In this document: positions 18,855 to 27,458 of the stretch, in pieces | Position numbering within the stretch: the first letter of the stretch is position 1 | Layout: each line of letters starts with the position of its first letter | Source: Pseudomonas sp. PSKL.D1 | Lineage (GTDB): Bacteria > Pseudomonadota > Gammaproteobacteria > Pseudomonadales > Pseudomonadaceae | DNA: 64,000 bases | NCBI RefSeq assembly: GCF_028898945.1 | Contig: NZ_CP118607.1 | Span: 5,194,001 to 5,258,000 of the forward strand | Direction of reading: 5' to 3' | Position numbers and translations under genes: made by a program | The notes under the pieces: model-generated | The model's input: only the letters and a program-made list of their open reading frames with translations | What the model was told of the DNA's origin: nothing | The model's database searches: none

Positions 18855-19156
18855 ATCTGGGTAAACCTGCCCAACCGCTGTTTCAACATGCTGTTCTCAC
18901 TGCGCAACTGCTGCACCTCCTGCAGCAGTTCCAGCGCCAGCGCCACCCCTTCCCATTCCAGCTCAAGTTCCTGATGCAGCTTGACCGCTCGCTTTGCCAA
19001 CAACGGCGCCTGGTCATCGAACACCCAATCCTCCGGCGTTCGCCCCGAAGGCTCAACAATGCCGTGCTCGACGATTTCGATCACGTAGTCGGCCGTGATG
19101 TCGGCCTCCTGACACAGGGTATGCATGTCCAGTTGAACGATCAGGGTGCTGCTCAT
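18851..19156 (-). CDS. cbpM: Chaperone modulator CbpM
   Basis: CbpM is a MerR-like helix-turn-helix protein that binds the J domain of CbpA and inhibits it. The 101-residue protein has LDMHTLCQEADITADYVIEIVEHGIVEP at residues 8-37 and a C-terminal Leu/Glu-rich coiled segment. The ATG at 19156 lies two bases after the cbpA stop; a GTG at 19162 is possible but would overlap cbpA. It is the second gene of a cbpA-cbpM operon. Confidence 0.92.
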   Translation of the reverse strand: MSSTLIVQLDMHTLCQEADITADYVIEIVEHGIVEPSGRTPEDWVFDDQAPLLAKRAVKLHQELELEWEGVALALELLQEVQQLRSENSMLKQRLGRFTQM

Positions 19157-19158
19157 GA

Positions 19159-20115
19159 TCACTTACTCCATTGTGTCCTCGGATTGAACGCAGCCTTCTC
19201 GGAAAGCTTGGTCCACAGTTCGCGGGTAGACGCGTCGGATGTCGGCGGCATGACCACCTTGAGCTGGGCATAAAGGTTGCCGCGCTCGCCCTGCTTGTTG
19301 GCCAGGCCCATGCCCGGTACGCGCAGGCGCTGGCCGCTCTGGCTGTCGGGGCGGATGGTCAGGTTGATCTTGCCGGTCAAGGTCGGTACTGCAACCTTGG
19401 TGCCCAGCGCAGCCTCCCACGGTGCCAGCGGCACGGTGATGATCAGGTCATGGCCTTCGACATCGAACAGCGGGTGCGGTGCCATGCGGATGGTCAGGAA
19501 CAGGTCGCCATTGGCGCCACCACCACTGCCCGGCGCACCCTGGCCCTTAAGGCGGATGCGCTCGCCGTCGGTCACCCCGGCCGGGATCTTCACGTTCAGG
19601 GTCTTGGTGGTGAAGCCGGTGCGCTGGCCTGCCGCGTTGGTTTGCGGCACCTGGAAGCTGATCTGCTTCGATTCCTTGCTCAGGGTTTCTTCAAGGAAGA
19701 TGGCCAGTTCCAGTTCCACGTCCTGCCCTCGCCTGCCGGCGCTACGTTGTTGACTGCGGCCACCACCGAACGGGTTGCCGCCACGGGCGCCGAAAATCGA
19801 GCTGAAGAAGTCAGAAAAATCGCCGCCCTCGAAGCCTCCGCCCGCACCACCACGGTTCTCCCAGCCCGGCGGGGCCTGGAACGGCCGGCCATGCTGGCCA
19901 CCGTATTTGCGGATCTCGTCAAATTCGGCGCGCTTCTGGGCATCACCCAGCACTTCGTAGGCCTCGTTGGCCTCCTTGAATTTGTCCTCGGCGTCCCGCT
20001 CCTTGCTGACGTCGGGGTGATACTTGCGCGCCAGCTTGCGGTACGCGGCCTTGATCGCCTTCTCGTCCGCCGTGGGCTCTACGCCGAGTATCTTGTAATA
20101 GTCTTTGAAGTCCAT
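19159..20115 (-). CDS. cbpA: DnaJ-like co-chaperone CbpA
   Basis: CbpA is a curved-DNA-binding J-domain co-chaperone for DnaK. The 318-residue protein has a J domain (residues 1-70; [21 protein letters not shown], with HPD at YHPDVSKE), a Gly/Phe-rich linker ([20 protein letters not shown]) and two C-terminal beta domains without the zinc-finger of DnaJ. The start at 20115 gives the exact J-domain beginning; a longer reading to 20295 overlaps the opposite gene. A sigma-32-like promoter lies 39 bases upstream. Confidence 0.94.
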   Translation of the reverse strand: MDFKDYYKILGVEPTADEKAIKAAYRKLARKYHPDVSKERDAEDKFKEANEAYEVLGDAQKRAEFDEIRKYGGQHGRPFQAPPGWENRGGAGGGFEGGDFSDFFSSIFGARGGNPFGGGRSQQRSAGRRGQDVELELAIFLEETLSKESKQISFQVPQTNAAGQRTGFTTKTLNVKIPAGVTDGERIRLKGQGAPGSGGGANGDLFLTIRMAPHPLFDVEGHDLIITVPLAPWEAALGTKVAVPTLTGKINLTIRPDSQSGQRLRVPGMGLANKQGERGNLYAQLKVVMPPTSDASTRELWTKLSEKAAFNPRTQWSK

Positions 20116-20153
20116 CTGTGGATCACCAAGTGTGAATTTTCGTGTTGCATCTG

Positions 20154-20182
20154 AAGATAGGGTCCAAGCATAGCCTTTCAAG
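20154..20182 (-). promoter_or_regulatory. Sigma-32-like heat-shock promoter of cbpA-cbpM
   Basis: On the reverse strand, CTTGAA (20182-20177) is followed after 14 bases by CCCTATCTT (20162-20154). The RpoH consensus is CTTGAA-N13-15-CCCCATNT, so the -35 is perfect and the -10 differs at one conserved base. It points at cbpA, with about 30 bases of leader. Confidence 0.65.
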
Positions 20183-20218
20183 GTTCGCTTGGCTTTGCCC
20201 CAAGGCAGACGATCGGTC

Positions 20219-20246
20219 TTGATTCTGTTGCCAACTGGCATAAACT
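20219..20246 (+). promoter_or_regulatory. Possible sigma-70 promoter of the Hsp70-like gene
   Basis: TTGATT and TAAACT are spaced by 16 bases and end 33 bases before the Hsp70-like gene. The match is moderate. Confidence 0.4.
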
Positions 20247-20279
20247 GCGCGGCCGTTTTGCCTCCGGAAGCCCTTTCCC

Positions 20280-21551
20280 ATGTCTGACGTATCACCGGCC
20301 CGTGCCCTTGGCATCGACTTCGGCACCTCCAACTCCACGGTCGGCTGGCACCGCCCGGGCGTCGAATCGCTGATTGCCCTGGAAGACGGCAAGATCACCT
20401 TGCCTTCGGTGGTGTTCTTCAACATCGAGGAACGTCGCCCGGTGTACGGCCGCCTGGCCCTGCACGAGTACCTGGAGGGCTACGAAGGCCGCCTGATGCG
20501 CTCGCTCAAGAGCCTGCTCGGCTCCAAGCTGATCAAACATGATACCAGCGTGCTGGGCAGCGCCCTGCCCTTCAAGGACTTGCTTGGCATGTTCATCGGC
20601 GAGCTGAAAAAGCGCGCCGAAACTTCTGCAGGCCACGAATTCGACCAGGTGGTGCTGGGCCGCCCGGTGTTTTTCGTCGACGAAGACCCGGCTGCTGACC
20701 AGGAGGCCGAAGACACCCTGGCCGAAGTGGCCCGCAAGATCGGCTTCAAAGACGTGTCGTTCCAGTACGAACCCATTGCCGCGGCGTTCGACTATGAATC
20801 CGGCATCAGCCGTGAAGAACTGGTACTGATTGTCGATATCGGCGGTGGTACTTCGGACTTTACCCTCATCCGCCTGTCACCCGAGCGCCACCAGGTGGCC
20901 GAGCGCCAGAGCGACATCCTGGCCACCGGCGGCGTGCACATCGGCGGTACCGACTTCGACAAGCAGCTGAGCCTGCAAGGCGTAATGCCGCTGTTCGGCT
21001 ACGGCAGCCGCATGAAAAGCGGCGCACTCATGCCCACCAGCTATCACCTCAACCTGGCCACCTGGCACACCATCAACGCCCTGTACTCGCAGAAGTCGCA
21101 GCTGGCCTTGGGCAGCATGCGCTACGACATCGAAGACACGCTGGGCATCGACCGCCTGTTCAAGCTGATCGAGCAGCGCGCCGGGCACTGGCTGGCGATG
21201 GAAGTGGAGGCCAGCAAGATCGAACTCACCGACTGCGAAAGCCGCCGTGTAGACCTCGGCCGTGTGGAGCGCGAACTGGGTGTGGACCTGACCCGTGCCG
21301 TGTTCGAAGGTGCCATTGAAGGTTTGCTGGAGCGGGTACGCGGTAGCGTCAGCGAACTGTTGGCCAAGGCAGGTGTGAGTGAGGGCCAGGTTGACACGGT
21401 GTTCTTCACCGGCGGTTCGAGCGGGATTCCGGCTTTGCGTAACAGTGTTGCGGCGATGCTGCCGAATGCGCGGCATGTCGAAGGGAACATCTTTGGCAGC
21501 ATTGGTAGCGGGTTGGCGATTGAGGCGCGCAAGCGGTACGGATCGGTCTGA
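20280..21551 (+). CDS. yegD: Hsp70-like chaperone, YegD family
   Basis: The 423-residue protein is a short Hsp70 relative containing the actin-like ATPase: phosphate-1 loop [13 protein letters not shown] at residue 9, phosphate-2 loop [11 protein letters not shown] near residue 185 and the adenosine motif [12 protein letters not shown] near residue 378. It lacks the classic substrate-binding domain, as YegD does. It is divergent from cbpA, so a J-protein and an Hsp70-like ATPase share one control region. Whether CbpA stimulates this protein is an open inference. Confidence 0.88.
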   Translation: MSDVSPARALGIDFGTSNSTVGWHRPGVESLIALEDGKITLPSVVFFNIEERRPVYGRLALHEYLEGYEGRLMRSLKSLLGSKLIKHDTSVLGSALPFKDLLGMFIGELKKRAETSAGHEFDQVVLGRPVFFVDEDPAADQEAEDTLAEVARKIGFKDVSFQYEPIAAAFDYESGISREELVLIVDIGGGTSDFTLIRLSPERHQVAERQSDILATGGVHIGGTDFDKQLSLQGVMPLFGYGSRMKSGALMPTSYHLNLATWHTINALYSQKSQLALGSMRYDIEDTLGIDRLFKLIEQRAGHWLAMEVEASKIELTDCESRRVDLGRVERELGVDLTRAVFEGAIEGLLERVRGSVSELLAKAGVSEGQVDTVFFTGGSSGIPALRNSVAAMLPNARHVEGNIFGSIGSGLAIEARKRYGSV

Positions 21552-21560
21552 TATCCGCGT

Positions 21561-21644
21561 TGGCGCCATCGCGGCTAAAGCCGCTCCTACAAGGGACGCA
21601 CACCCCTTGTAGGAGCGGATTTATCCGCGATGAGGCCAGCCCCT
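21561..21644. repeat. REP inverted pair between convergent genes
   Basis: ATCGCGGCTAAAGCCGCTCC and the inverse GGAGCGGATTTATCCGCGAT; the two arms come from slightly different REP variants. The pair fills the gap between the Hsp70-like gene and the AI-2E permease gene. Confidence 0.9.
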
Positions 21645-21647
21645 AAA

Positions 21648-22655
21648 TCAAACCAGCTCCGCCCGCTTCAACTCGCTCTTCAGGTAGGCATAATAAACCG
21701 GCCCCGCCACCACTCCCGGCAACCCGAACGCCGCCTCGAACACCAGCATCGCCAGCAACAGCTCCCACGCCTTGGCACTGATCTGCCCACCCACGATCCG
21801 CGCGTTGAGGAAATACTCGACCTTGTGGATAACGATCAAATACCCCAGCGCAGCCGCCGCAACCCAAATCGAAAGCGACAGGCCGACAATCGTGATCAGG
21901 GTGTTGGACATCAGGTTGCCGATCACCGGCAGCAGCCCCAGCAAAAAGGTCAGCACGATCAGCGTCTTGGTCAGCGGCAGGTGCACGCCAAACAGCGGCA
22001 GAACCACCGCCAGGAAGATGCCCGTGAACGCCGTATTCAACAGCGAAATCTTGATCTGCGCGAAAACGATGTTGCGAAACGCTTGCACCAGCAGGCTCAG
22101 GCGCTCGAATAACGCAGCCGCCAACGGTTTGCGCCGTGAAATGTCCGGAATGCGCTGCAGCGCAACGATCGCGCCGAGGATCATGCCAATCAGCAAGGTC
22201 ACGAACATATGCGCCATGCCCTTGCCGACCAGTTGCAGGTCGCTCAGGTGGCTCCTGATCCATTCCCCGATGGCCACCTTGAACTCCGCCGCACTGGCCG
22301 GCAGGTAACCTTCGATGAACGGCGGCAGCTGGCCACGGGCACGCTCGACCAAGGCCATGAACTTGTCCAGCGAGGCGCCCGGGTTTTCCGCCTCGTGCAG
22401 CAGGAAGCTGAATGCCCCGGCTATCAGCAAGGTCAGGGTGCTGACCACCAGCGTGCCAAGCAGGGCAACAGCCAACCAACGCGCGCGCTGCCCGGCAATC
22501 ACCGGCTGCAGGCGTGGCGTGAGCATATTGACCAGTTCGAACACCAGCAGCCCGGCCAGCAGGCTGGGCAGCAGTTTCAGGGGCAGCGCCAGCAGCAGGC
22601 CGGCAAATACGATGATCCAGCTGGCCAGGGTGACCTGGCGGGGGGTGAAGGTCAT
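21648..22655 (-). CDS. AI-2E family transporter (PerM/YdiK-like)
   Basis: The 335-residue protein has about seven or eight membrane helices: four in residues 10-75, then an amphipathic soluble part (residues 85-140), and helices from 150 onward including LIVLTFLLGLLPVIGNLMSN and the C-terminal GLPGVVAGPVYYAYLKSEL. This matches the AI-2E/UPF0118 family, whose E. coli members export AI-2 or act as ion antiporters. The substrate here is unknown. The gene stands alone, 71 bases upstream (by position) of psiF. Confidence 0.82.
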   Translation of the reverse strand: MTFTPRQVTLASWIIVFAGLLLALPLKLLPSLLAGLLVFELVNMLTPRLQPVIAGQRARWLAVALLGTLVVSTLTLLIAGAFSFLLHEAENPGASLDKFMALVERARGQLPPFIEGYLPASAAEFKVAIGEWIRSHLSDLQLVGKGMAHMFVTLLIGMILGAIVALQRIPDISRRKPLAAALFERLSLLVQAFRNIVFAQIKISLLNTAFTGIFLAVVLPLFGVHLPLTKTLIVLTFLLGLLPVIGNLMSNTLITIVGLSLSIWVAAAALGYLIVIHKVEYFLNARIVGGQISAKAWELLLAMLVFEAAFGLPGVVAGPVYYAYLKSELKRAELV

Positions 22656-22726
22656 ACAGCCTCAGGGGCAGACAGCGGAATTTACCCGCAGTCTGCCAGC
22701 CTTCGTCCTACACGCATAGGCGCAGG

Positions 22727-23011
22727 TCATTTCTTCTTCAGGCAGTCGCTCATGAAAGCCTTGCGCTCGTCACCCTTGAGGGCCTTGGTGCTGGCGTCGG
22801 CGTTGCAGGTCTTCATTTTTTCCTGCTGGGTTTGCGGCACGTCCTTCTTCAGACAGGTGCTCATGAAGGCTTTGCGCTCATCACCTTTGAGGGCCTTGGC
22901 AGTGGCGTCGGCGTTGCAGGTTGTCATCTTCTGCTGTTGTGCGGTGGCAGCAAAGCCTTGCGCACTGAACAACACAGCCAACGCCAGCAATGGCACGTGC
23001 AGCATCTTCAT
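22727..23011 (-). CDS. psiF: PsiF repeat protein
   Basis: The 94-residue protein has a signal peptide (cut after GFAA) and two copies of the PsiF repeat, each with a CNADA(T/S)xKALKGDERKAFM core and a second Cys before LKK. PsiF is phosphate-starvation induced in E. coli; its function is unknown. The Cys pair in each repeat suggests a disulfide. The start at 23011 gives a normal signal peptide; a longer reading from 23071 is unlikely. Confidence 0.85.
   Translation of the reverse strand: MKMLHVPLLALAVLFSAQGFAATAQQQKMTTCNADATAKALKGDERKAFMSTCLKKDVPQTQQEKMKTCNADASTKALKGDERKAFMSDCLKKK
22748..22921 (-). repeat. 63-bp direct repeat inside psiF
   Basis: Units 22748-22810 and 22859-22921 agree at about 56 of 63 bases and encode the two PsiF motifs. 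Spacing is 111 bases from start to start, in frame. Confidence 0.8.
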
Positions 23012-23075
23012 GGAGTGGTCTCCCGGTGCCCGCGCCCTGTGCGCGGTGGTGCTGGTGAGTGTAGCCAACATTTTC

Positions 23076-23966
23076 CTACAGCCCGGCAGCCTTCAGGCGT
23101 GCAGCGTGCTCGGTAAACAAACGCACAGGTTCGGCACCCTTGCCTACCGCGCCGAGAGACTGGTTGACGATGTCGAGGTGGTCTAGCGGGTAGTCGTCAC
23201 CAATCACTTGGCCAAGGTGCGAGCTGAAACGCCCGACCATGCCGTCACACTGGCCCTTTTCCTTGACGAAGCTGCGTGCAAACAGGCGGCAGAAGCGGTT
23301 GCTGCCATCAAAACGATTGCGGCCCTGGTCGGTGATGCCTGGCTGCAAGGTGCCCGACCAGGAGTAGTAGCGCACGCCATTGACCTCGCCCGGCCCCTCG
23401 CCGCCCCACGTGGTCGGCAGGCCCTGTGGATAAGCCTGGTTGAACAGCGCTACCCCAGGGCTGGTCAGCGACTGGTGCGAGGCGTGCACGTCGATGGGCA
23501 GCGGATCACGACGCCAGCCGGTTTCGAGCCACACCAGCAGCACGGCCAGGCCATGCAGCACCGCCCTGAGGATGCGCCCTTGGGGTGAGTCACCCGGCGC
23601 CGTGCGTGCCAGGTGGTCGGCCAGCTCCGAACCATGGTTGGGGCCGGCCACCGAAGTCACCGACGCAACGCGATCCGGGCGCTTGGCTGCCGCGTAACGG
23701 GCACTCAACGCACCTTGGCTATGGCCAATCAGGTTGACCTTTTCGGCACCCGTGCGCTGGCAGATGTCCTCGATGATCGCCAGTAACTGCTCACCCCGTA
23801 CTTCGCTGGCGTGCAACGGCGAAATCTGCACGGGGAATACCTGTGCCCCGCCTTTGCGCAAGGCCGGCACGATGCCGAACCAGTAAGGGTAAAGCACCAG
23901 CCGGACAAAACCGAGCATGCCCGGCACCAGCACCAGAGGGTATCGCGTTGCCAGTTCCTGTTGCAT
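23076..23966 (-). CDS. Triacylglycerol lipase-like alpha/beta hydrolase
   Basis: The 296-residue protein matches Pseudomonas family I lipases: oxyanion region YPLVLVPGMLGF at residue 9, nucleophile motif GHSQGAL near residue 88, VASVTSVAGPNHGSE near 110, catalytic Asp in DGMVGRFSSHLG and His in DYPLDHLD. It lacks a signal peptide, and no lipase foldase gene is nearby, so it is probably cytoplasmic or exported by an unusual route. The start at 23966 is decided by homology; the reading upstream overlaps osmE on the other strand. Confidence 0.85.
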   Translation of the reverse strand: MQQELATRYPLVLVPGMLGFVRLVLYPYWFGIVPALRKGGAQVFPVQISPLHASEVRGEQLLAIIEDICQRTGAEKVNLIGHSQGALSARYAAAKRPDRVASVTSVAGPNHGSELADHLARTAPGDSPQGRILRAVLHGLAVLLVWLETGWRRDPLPIDVHASHQSLTSPGVALFNQAYPQGLPTTWGGEGPGEVNGVRYYSWSGTLQPGITDQGRNRFDGSNRFCRLFARSFVKEKGQCDGMVGRFSSHLGQVIGDDYPLDHLDIVNQSLGAVGKGAEPVRLFTEHAARLKAAGL

Positions 23967-24030
23967 TGCCCCAGCCCCTTTCCGTGGTCGACCGGCCAAC
24001 ACTACCCCTCTGCTGATGACGATCGCAATC

Positions 24031-24058
24031 GAACTCCCGGCGCGCCGCGCGGTTCCAA
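24031..24058 (+). promoter_or_regulatory. Possible AlgU (sigma-22) promoter of osmE
   Basis: GAACTC-N17-TCCAA resembles the AlgU consensus GAACTT-N16/17-TCTGA and ends 31 bases before osmE. Envelope and osmotic stress control of osmE by AlgU is known in Pseudomonas, but the -10 match is partial. Confidence 0.45.
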
Positions 24059-24089
24059 CCAAAACAGACCCTGAGCAAGGAGCGGGACC

Positions 24090-24431
24090 ATGTACAAACA
24101 GACCCTGGCAATCCTTCTGGCAAGCGCAACCCTGGCCGCCTGCGGCAGCCGCCCGGAAAACCCGGTGGATTACGTCACCTACCGCGACGAGCCGCTGGTC
24201 AAGCAGGTGGAAAATGGCATGACCATGCAGAAGGTCATTGCCATCGGCGGCAGCCCATCCAACGTGATCGACCTGCCCCATGGCGGCACCTGCAACGACT
24301 ACATCCTCAACCGCGACGGCCACCAGCAGCCTTACTACGTGCGCTTCGACGCCACCGGCCACGTGGATGCCAAGGGCTTCAAGACCTGTAAACAACGTGA
24401 AGAGGACAGCGATGCCGTAAAAGGCGCGTAA
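24090..24431 (+). CDS. osmE: Osmotically inducible lipoprotein OsmE
   Basis: The 113-residue lipoprotein has the lipobox LAAC (Cys18) and a BamE/SmpA-like small beta domain: MTMQKVIAIGGSPSNVID and GTCNDYILNRDG, ending in GFKTCKQ. OsmE is a stress-induced outer-membrane lipoprotein of unknown mechanism. A strong AAGGAG site precedes the ATG. It is divergent from the lipase gene and 48 bases before a ferritin-like gene with which it may share a transcript. Confidence 0.9.
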   Translation: MYKQTLAILLASATLAACGSRPENPVDYVTYRDEPLVKQVENGMTMQKVIAIGGSPSNVIDLPHGGTCNDYILNRDGHQQPYYVRFDATGHVDAKGFKTCKQREEDSDAVKGA

Positions 24432-24479
24432 GCCTCCCGCCCACCCTGACCACCTGTCCTGATCTGTTTGGAGACAACC

Positions 24480-25010
24480 ATGAGCAATGTTGAACTGACC
24501 GATGTGCAAACCCTGCGCAAGCGCGCCCGCCAGCATGTAGAAGATGGCGCGGTGACCGAGGGCTACCAGGCGGATCGCCAAGAGATCCTGCGCCTGCTGA
24601 ATGAGTCGCTGGCAACCGAACTGGTTTGCGTGCTGCGCTACAAGCGCCACTACTTCATGGCCAGCGGTATCAAGGCGAGCGTGGCGGCCGCGGAATTCCT
24701 GGAGCATGCCACCCAGGAAGCCGAGCACGCCGACAAGCTGGCCGAGCGCATCGTGCAGTTGGGTGGCGAGCCGGATTTCAACCCGGACAACCTGACCAAG
24801 AATTCCCACGCCCAGTACGTGGCGGGCAGTTCACTAAAAGAGATGGTGCTGGAAGACCTGGTGGCCGAGCGGATTGCGATCGACAGCTACCGGGAAATCA
24901 TTCAGTACATTGGTGACAAGGACCCGACCACGCGACGCATCTTCGAGGACATTCTGGCGCAGGAAGAAGAGCACGCAGACGACATGTCGGATTTGCTGCA
25001 GGGGCTGTGA
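24480..25010 (+). CDS. Ferritin-like protein (bacterioferritin/DPS-like)
   Basis: The 176-residue four-helix protein has the di-iron ligands of the ferritin-like family: E in LNESLATELVCVLRYKRHYF (helix A), EHATQEAEHADKLAERI (helix B), VAERIAIDSYREII (helix C) and ILAQEEEHADDMSDLL (helix D). It could store iron or protect DNA. The heme-ligand Met of true bacterioferritin is not evident, so an annotation as a Dps/Bfr-like protein is safer. The start at 24480 follows GGAGA; an ATG 12 bases earlier is less likely. Confidence 0.85.
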   Translation: MSNVELTDVQTLRKRARQHVEDGAVTEGYQADRQEILRLLNESLATELVCVLRYKRHYFMASGIKASVAAAEFLEHATQEAEHADKLAERIVQLGGEPDFNPDNLTKNSHAQYVAGSSLKEMVLEDLVAERIAIDSYREIIQYIGDKDPTTRRIFEDILAQEEEHADDMSDLLQGL

Positions 25011-25047
25011 TTGCTGCCGCGCAGGCCAGTTGTACCCGCAGCCTCCG

Positions 25048-25641
25048 TCAGGCGAACAGTTCGCCCTGAATCCGCTCCAGCAGCTTCTGGATTTCTTCCA
25101 GCCGCTGCTGGGGTGAATCGATCGCCAGCAAATCGAGCTTGTCCTCTTCCATGAACGGCAACAGATACGCCAGCTGATTGGCCAACGCCTGGCGCCCATC
25201 GACCTCGCGCGGCATGTCCAGGGCCTCGACCATCGGGTGCTCGCCAAGCGCCACCAACAGCGCCAGCAGGTCGTCATCGTGCTCGGTCAAGGGGCTGTCT
25301 GGCTGCTCTGGCAACCAACTCACCTCCCCTACCAGCAGCTGGTCCTTCTGCACCTCGGTCTGGCTCAGCTCAAAGCGCCGCACACCCTCAACACGTATAC
25401 CCAGCAGGCCGTTATCCTGCTGCACGAAATCGCGAATCATCGCTTCGCAGCCGATCGATGCCACCACGGGTGGTGCTTTGCCAACCTGTTCGCCTTCGAC
25501 AATGCACACCACGCCAAAACCGGCGCCCTGCTTCATGCAACGGCCGATCATGTCCAGGTAGCGCGCCTCGAAGATCTGCAAATCCAGCAGGCACCCGGGA
25601 AACAGCACGGTATTCAGGGGAAACAGCGGTAGCGTCATCAC
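25048..25641 (-). CDS. Stand-alone LON N-terminal domain protein
   Basis: The 197-residue protein consists only of the LON substrate-recognition domain, starting LPLFPLNTVLFPGCLLDLQIFEARY and including CEAMIRDFVQQDNGLLGIRVEG. It has no AAA or Ser-Lys protease parts. Such proteins are widespread in Proteobacteria, and a role in protein binding or quality control is inferred only. It follows lrgB by 6 bases and is probably in the lrgA-lrgB transcript. Confidence 0.88.
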   Translation of the reverse strand: MMTLPLFPLNTVLFPGCLLDLQIFEARYLDMIGRCMKQGAGFGVVCIVEGEQVGKAPPVVASIGCEAMIRDFVQQDNGLLGIRVEGVRRFELSQTEVQKDQLLVGEVSWLPEQPDSPLTEHDDDLLALLVALGEHPMVEALDMPREVDGRQALANQLAYLLPFMEEDKLDLLAIDSPQQRLEEIQKLLERIQGELFA

Positions 25642-25647
25642 AAGTCC

Positions 25648-26364
25648 TCAAGCCACCAGGCTGACCGCCAACGGCAGGAACACCGCCGTGGCCACCCCCA
25701 TCAGGCTCATCGCCAACGCGGCAAATGCGCCGCACTCGTCACTTTCCTGCAGGGCCACCGAAGTGCCCACGGCATGTGCCGTAACGCCCAGCGACATACC
25801 ACGCGCCTCGGGGCTGTGTACACCAAAGCGGCTCAACAGCGCCGGGCCGAATATTGCCCCGATCACCCCCGTGATCAGCACGAACACGGCGGCCAATGCT
25901 GCCACGCCACCAATTTGCTCCGCTACCAGCATGGCGATCGGCGAGGTCACCGACTTGGGCGCCATGGTCATGAGGATCATGTGCTCGGCACCAAACCACC
26001 AGCCCAGCAACAGGCAGCAAAGGGTGGCGAACAGGCCCCCGATTACCAGCGTAGTAAATGTGGGCCAGAACAGTTGGCGGATACGCCGCAGGTTGAGGTA
26101 GAGCGGTACGGCAAGGGCCACGGTGGCAGGCCCCAGCAGGATGTTCATGATTTCGGTGCTTTTGCGGTACTCGCTGTAGTCGATGCCGCACACCAGCAAC
26201 ACACCGATCACCACCAGCATCGAAACCAGCACCGGCTGCAGGAAGATCCAGCGGGTTTTCTCGTAGGCGGCGAGCACGATCTGGTACGCCCCCAAGGTAA
26301 TGCCAATGCCGAACAACGGGTGGTGCACCACGGCATCAATAGCGCCATGCCAGTCGAACATCAT
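25648..26364 (-). CDS. lrgB: LrgB/CidB-family membrane protein
   Basis: The 238-residue protein has about seven membrane helices and carries the LrgB signatures ATVALAVPLYLNLRRIR near residue 81, MAPKSVTSPIAM near residue 133 and RGMSLGVTAHAVGTS near residue 188. LrgAB and CidAB are holin/antiholin-like pairs that influence murein hydrolase activity, pyruvate uptake or cell lysis. Its ATG overlaps the lrgA stop by 4 bases, so both are translated together. Confidence 0.92.
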   Translation of the reverse strand: MMFDWHGAIDAVVHHPLFGIGITLGAYQIVLAAYEKTRWIFLQPVLVSMLVVIGVLLVCGIDYSEYRKSTEIMNILLGPATVALAVPLYLNLRRIRQLFWPTFTTLVIGGLFATLCCLLLGWWFGAEHMILMTMAPKSVTSPIAMLVAEQIGGVAALAAVFVLITGVIGAIFGPALLSRFGVHSPEARGMSLGVTAHAVGTSVALQESDECGAFAALAMSLMGVATAVFLPLAVSLVA

Positions 26365-26723
26365 GGCTGCTCCTCACCTTTGCCCTGGCGATGCATGAGT
26401 TTTTGCATCAACACACCAACGAACACCAAGGTGACCAGGCAAGAGATCAGCAAGGCACCGACAATGGCCCAAAAATCTGCAGCGATGTCCTTGGCATAGA
26501 CCATCACCCCCACGGCAGGCGGCACCAACAGCAATGGCAGGTAACGCAGCAAGCTGCCAGCCGCCTCATTCAAAGGCTTGCCCACTTCGCCCCTGGCCAT
26601 GAGAAAGGCCAACAACAGCAGCAGGCCGATGATCGGGCCCGGCAGAATCGGTACGAACAGGTGATTGATCGCCGTCCCCAGCAATTGAAACAACACCAGC
26701 CAGGTCAAACCACGCAACAGCAT
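26361..26723 (-). CDS. lrgA: LrgA/CidA-family holin-like protein
   Basis: The 120-residue protein has four membrane helices, with HLFVPILPGPIIGLLLLLAFL near residue 22 and LLRYLPLLLVPPAVGVMVY near 59, the standard CidA/LrgA pattern. AAGGAG lies 6 bases before the ATG at 26723 and directly touches an earlier ATG at 26729, so 26723 is the likely start. It is the first gene of lrgA-lrgB-LON. No LytSR or CidR regulator gene is adjacent. Confidence 0.9.
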   Translation of the reverse strand: MLLRGLTWLVLFQLLGTAINHLFVPILPGPIIGLLLLLAFLMARGEVGKPLNEAAGSLLRYLPLLLVPPAVGVMVYAKDIAADFWAIVGALLISCLVTLVFVGVLMQKLMHRQGKGEEQP

Positions 26724-26867
26724 AAGCATCTCCTTCGGGCATGCCGGCCATTATAAGCACGCACAGCCGATAAGCCGATATTCGCCGAAAAGCAGGCAAC
26801 TTGACTGAAACGCTTGGGCGTGCTGATCTTGCACCTTCGTACCAAATGACAACTTGGAGAGTCGCAG

Positions 26868-27323
26868 ATGCCCTATGTACCGGTTAACGAGCTGTCGCAG
26901 TACGTTGGAAAGGAACTGGGACGTTCCGATTGGCTGACGATCGATCAGGAGCGCATCAATTTGTTCGCCGAGGCCACCGGTGATTTCCAGTTCATTCATG
27001 TGGACCCGGTCAAGGCGGCTAAAACACCTTTCGGCTCCACCATTGCCCACGGGTTCCTCACCCTCTCGCTGATCCCCAAGCTGATGGAAGACATCCTCGT
27101 ATTGCCCGAAGGGCTGAAGATGGTCGTCAACTACGGTTTGGACAGTGTGCGATTCATTCAGCCAGTGAAGGTAGACAGCAAGGTGCGCCTGAAGGTGGAC
27201 CTGGGTGAGGTGACCGAAAAGAAGCCGGGGCAGTGGTTGCTCAAGGCAACGGTGACACTGGAAATTGAAGGCGAAGAAAAGCCGGCCTACATTGCGGAAC
27301 CGCTGTCGCTCTGCTTCGTCTGA
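26868..27323 (+). CDS. MaoC-like (R)-enoyl-CoA hydratase
   Basis: The 151-residue hot-dog fold protein has the hydratase-2 motif ATGDFQFIHVDPVKA followed by FGSTIAHGFLTLSLIP (catalytic Asp and His near residues 40 and 45). Such hydratases convert enoyl-CoA to (R)-3-hydroxyacyl-CoA, often to feed polyhydroxyalkanoate synthesis. AGAGTCG precedes the ATG. It stands alone, divergent from lrgA. Confidence 0.9.
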   Translation: MPYVPVNELSQYVGKELGRSDWLTIDQERINLFAEATGDFQFIHVDPVKAAKTPFGSTIAHGFLTLSLIPKLMEDILVLPEGLKMVVNYGLDSVRFIQPVKVDSKVRLKVDLGEVTEKKPGQWLLKATVTLEIEGEEKPAYIAEPLSLCFV

Positions 27324-27458
27324 TCGGGCCTTTTCCCGTGGCTGGCCCGCGCCTACAAGCTCTGTAGGTGCAGGCCTACCGCACGAAGGCAGATGCCCCC
27401 ATATCTGCCCCACCCCGTTCTGCGGCATACTCGGCAGACTTTTTGCCCGGATTCCGCC

